Source of the DNA: Xestospongia bergquistia
Taxonomy: Eukaryota > Porifera > Demospongiae > Haplosclerida > Petrosiidae
Assembly (NCBI GenBank): GCA_963965975.1
Contig: OZ014419.1
Span: 6,156,150 to 6,220,149 of the forward strand
DNA: 64,000 bases
Direction of reading: 5' to 3'
This document shows, in pieces, positions 61,341-64,000 of the stretch. The notes below the pieces were generated by a model, which saw only the letters and a list, made by a program, of their open reading frames with translations, was not told the DNA's origin and did not search any database. How positions within the stretch are numbered: position 1 is the first letter of the stretch; the number at the start of each line of letters is the position of its first letter. The position numbers and the translations under genes were made by a program.

Positions 61341-64000
61341 CTTGTGTATTGTATGTACTTATTTACAGGTATTTTTGGACTGGAGTGCAAATTATTGGTC
61401 GCTGTTGTTAAATGAGTGTTCTAGATCCCCTCAGCGTCTGTCACTCACACCTGTACGGTCACGTTCTCGTACTCCATTAAGGGGCGTGTCCCATACACCC
61501 CCACATAGGCAAGAGACACCATTGGGACTATTCTCTCCTCAATATACCAAAAATGGTGAGCTTGAAGAAAACACTAGAACCAATTTGTATTTGAGCTGTT
61601 AAAACAACTATTTAGATAGCTGTTGCTGAGAAATTTGAGATACACAACAATGACAACATGTAGTTGTAAAAAAATGCTACTTTTACCTAATGGTATTCAC
61701 TTACACATAGTTTTAAGATATTGTGATAACAATTTTAGTGGATATAAAATGATTTAGTGTTGTGTGACATACATTTTTAATGGCAGCAATATTTCTAATA
61801 TATTTCATTAAAAATTACTGGGTTTTTTTCAATTTTTAATATTTATTTTATAGTCAGTCGTGTTTTTCCAAGTGATGAGGACAAAGAAGAAGCACTCATG
61901 GCATTAGGTAATGCATCACTTTATCAACATGACACTCAACAAGCTTTGGCATATTATCAACAAATATCTACTGCACAATCATCGTGGAATCAATCCCAGG
62001 TAATGAAATCTCTCTATGTTAAAGATCCCCCTATAATAAGGACTCATTACTAAAAGACTGGATGTGTTATCTTGTGTAATAGATATATGTGATGTTATCA
62101 CAATCTGATGATGTTGATATGAAAGCATTGATGTTAGAGAAGGCTTTGGCTGCCATTAAGAGTGCTGTAAAGAGATCTGCTGACTCAGATGATGAGGTAA
62201 TGAATGGATGGATAAATAATTGACGAGTCAGACAAAAGGAGGTTTCATATATTGTTCTTTATTTTTTATTATAGGTCTTAATACAAAAGATATGTAAAGA
62301 ACGTAATAGGATTCAAGCACTACTTGATTCAGCCATCAAGTCCATGCCTTTGGAAAAAGGCACGCCTACTATGACATCACTATCGTTAATGAGCCATCCT
62401 GAGACATCAACACCTGTAGCGGGTAACATGAAAGAAACCACACCCACTAAAAGGGTAAGTTTTAATTTTTATCATTGCATGTACATGTAATTGATGTTTT
62501 AGGATATTCTCTCTCCTGAAACAAGTGACAAAGAAAAAATTGCCTCCATGGAAAAAAAGATGAAATATTTATCAGTAAATTTGTTACAAATTTTTTAACT
62601 TGTTTATATAACTGGTTTTTTTTTCAGGAACAAGTGATGGAATTGAAACACTTACAATCTACACAGAGTCAGGGGTCATCTCCACAAGGTCAAAGGTCAC
62701 AAACATGGGGCTCACCTTCAGGTTAATAGCAAAGTACTATGAATACTTATATTAATTAATTAATTAATTAGGTAATCAGTTCAGGAGTCCTCCTCAATTT
62801 AATCCGTCTGAAAGATATATTAGACAACCACTGTTTTTTTCACCTCAAAGCGCCATTCCTGTTCAGCCATTTCAGCCACGCCCATTAACCCACATGCCCC
62901 CAAGTGGCAATGCACAAGTTATGATACAAACTCCTTATGCACCAAGACAAACTCCACCCTCACATCCAATATCCCAAGTAACTCCACCTACTTATCCAAT
63001 AACTGGTTTAGCTCCACCCAGTCACCCAACTTCTAATCTAGCTCCATCAACTGTTCCATTATTCCATTTTGGTACCCCATATCCACCTAAATCATTTATT
63101 TTTACACAACAACCTATGAGAGCTCCATATGAAGCGAGACCACAAGTCCCTTCTAGCATGCCTCCAGTATCTAGCCCATTATCGCCAGATGATGGACCGC
63201 CTTTGAGAAAACAAGCTCCATCTGCTTTGTTTTCACCAACAAATGATGAAAATTACCAGGGGTTTACTCTTGACAAAACTGTTGCTACAACTCATACCTC
63301 TGTTGCTAAATTGCCTGGTAATTTCCGGGGGTTTTCAATGGGATCAGCTACCATTAAACCATTGTCTGGAGTTCCTCAATTGGGAGGAGTACCATCTACA
63401 ACTAGTCACCCTCTCTTTCAATCAGGAAGCATGCCAGTACCTACTGTACTGGGAGCCCCTCTTCAGCCTCACTCAGGAGGTGTGCCACTGTTCAATCTGC
63501 CTACTAGTTCAGGAGTCCCTTTTCAGCCTCAATCAGGAAGTGTTCCACCGTTTATTCCGCCTACTAGTTCAGGAGCTCCACTTCATCCTCAATCTGGAGG
63601 CATAATACTGTTCAATCCACCTACTAATTCAGGAGCCCCACTTCATCCTCAATTAGGAAGTGTTCCACCATTTATTCTGCCTACTAGTTCAGGAGCTCCA
63701 CTTAATCTTCAATCAGGAGGTGAACCATCACTAGGAGCTCCAACTGGTCAACCTCATCCACAATTAGGAGGATTGACATCACATACTCCAGCCACTGTGT
63801 CAGGGACCTCAACTCATCATATTCAATTAGGAGGTGTGTCAGTATTTACTCCATCTACTAGTACACTTCGTCCTCACTTGGGAGGTGTGTCATCTTTCAC
63901 TCAATCTGCTATGTTAGGAACTCCAATTGGTCCATCCCATTCTCAGTTAGGACACCTCAGAGGACCTTCTCCACCCATTGATCAATCTGGGTTTCCACCA
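58007..64000 (+). CDS. RANBP2: RANBP2/Nup358 nucleoporin, N-terminal part (truncated by window)
   Basis: Twenty-seven exons seen give the first 1,304 residues, still open at the edge; the last visible exon starts at 62772. The start MSWSKEVVTRHIASIESRA and the TPR that follows (LAKLCKKAQLYSEAIWYLTQ, KAHRLLAEVYKEHDEPGKAL) match the N-terminal TPR domain of RANBP2, which sits on the cytoplasmic face of the nuclear pore. An alpha-helical region follows (to about residue 700), then a helical segment with ALAYYQQISTAQSSWNQSQ. After that comes a long low-complexity region of proline, glycine, serine and glutamine with about 20-residue repeats (SGVPFQPQSGSVPPF). Ran-binding domains and the zinc-finger or cyclophilin parts would be downstream and are not seen. 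Exon 20 ends in a (GT)n microsatellite. Confidence 0.88.
58843..58937. repeat. CT/CCT microsatellite polypyrimidine tract in RANBP2
   Basis: About 95 bp of C/T repeats end in the acceptor CTAG at 58934-58937. Confidence 0.9.
61307..61338. repeat. (GT)n microsatellite at a splice donor
   Basis: About 15 GT units begin directly at the end of RANBP2 exon 20 (61308), so the donor is inside the repeat. Confidence 0.9.
63440..63722 (+). repeat. Degenerate coding repeat, about 60 bp, in RANBP2
   Basis: CCTACTAGTTCAGGAG recurs about every 60 bp with CATCCTCAATC; it encodes PTSSGxPxxPQSGxxPPF-like units of about 20 residues. Confidence 0.85.

Overview
This window is metazoan nuclear DNA. Coding sequence is split into many short exons by AT-rich, GT-AG introns that are often only 45-100 bp. 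The genes are animal families (myosin VII, filamin, RANBP2/Nup358, PARL, SR protein, carbohydrate sulfotransferase) and are packed with gaps of about 0.1-0.7 kb, with one larger gap of 1.7 kb. The gene density, small introns and divergence from bilaterian orthologues suggest a sponge-like early-branching animal (Amphimedon-type demosponge). That is an inference, not something the sequence proves. Exon boundaries were derived by hand from splice consensus and reading-frame continuity; most should be right to within 1-2 bases.

Layout: (1) 1-229 +, last exon of a probable GT92 glycosyltransferase. (2) 768-9174 -, a filamin with three CH domains and about 21 filamin repeats, mostly in one 6.6-kb exon. 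(3) 9338-16704 -, a DEDDy 3'-5' exonuclease whose large introns hold satellite arrays. (4) 16891-27706 +, myosin VII, divergent from (3). (5) 29373-37664 +, a PARP14-like protein in which two macro-like domains are fused to an AIG1/GIMAP-type GTPase and no PARP catalytic domain follows. (6) 37889-39694 +, an SR splicing factor with duplicated SR exons. (7) 39918-43203 -, a seven-TM protein resembling gustatory-receptor-like proteins. (8) 43663-44874 and 45576-46850 -, tandem paralogous four-TM MARVEL-like proteins. (9) 47048-53882 +, a myotubularin-family protein with an added N-terminal C2 domain and a C-terminal FYVE finger. (10) 54003-55693 -, a PARL mitochondrial rhomboid. (11) 55809-57689 -, a type II membrane sulfotransferase. 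(12) 58007 to the window end +, RANBP2/Nup358, truncated by the edge.

There is no operon logic. Functional links are loose: filamin and myosin VII are actin-based, and several neighbours share divergent promoter gaps of 186-317 bp. The most unusual protein is the macro-AIG1 fusion, a plausible innate-immunity or stress protein. Next come the C2-myotubularin-FYVE architecture, the three-CH filamin and the seven-TM receptor-like protein. At DNA level, tandem repeats have copied exon ends with their splice donors at two loci, (CT)n microsatellites sit in many polypyrimidine tracts, and a short GC-rich foldback repeat recurs.
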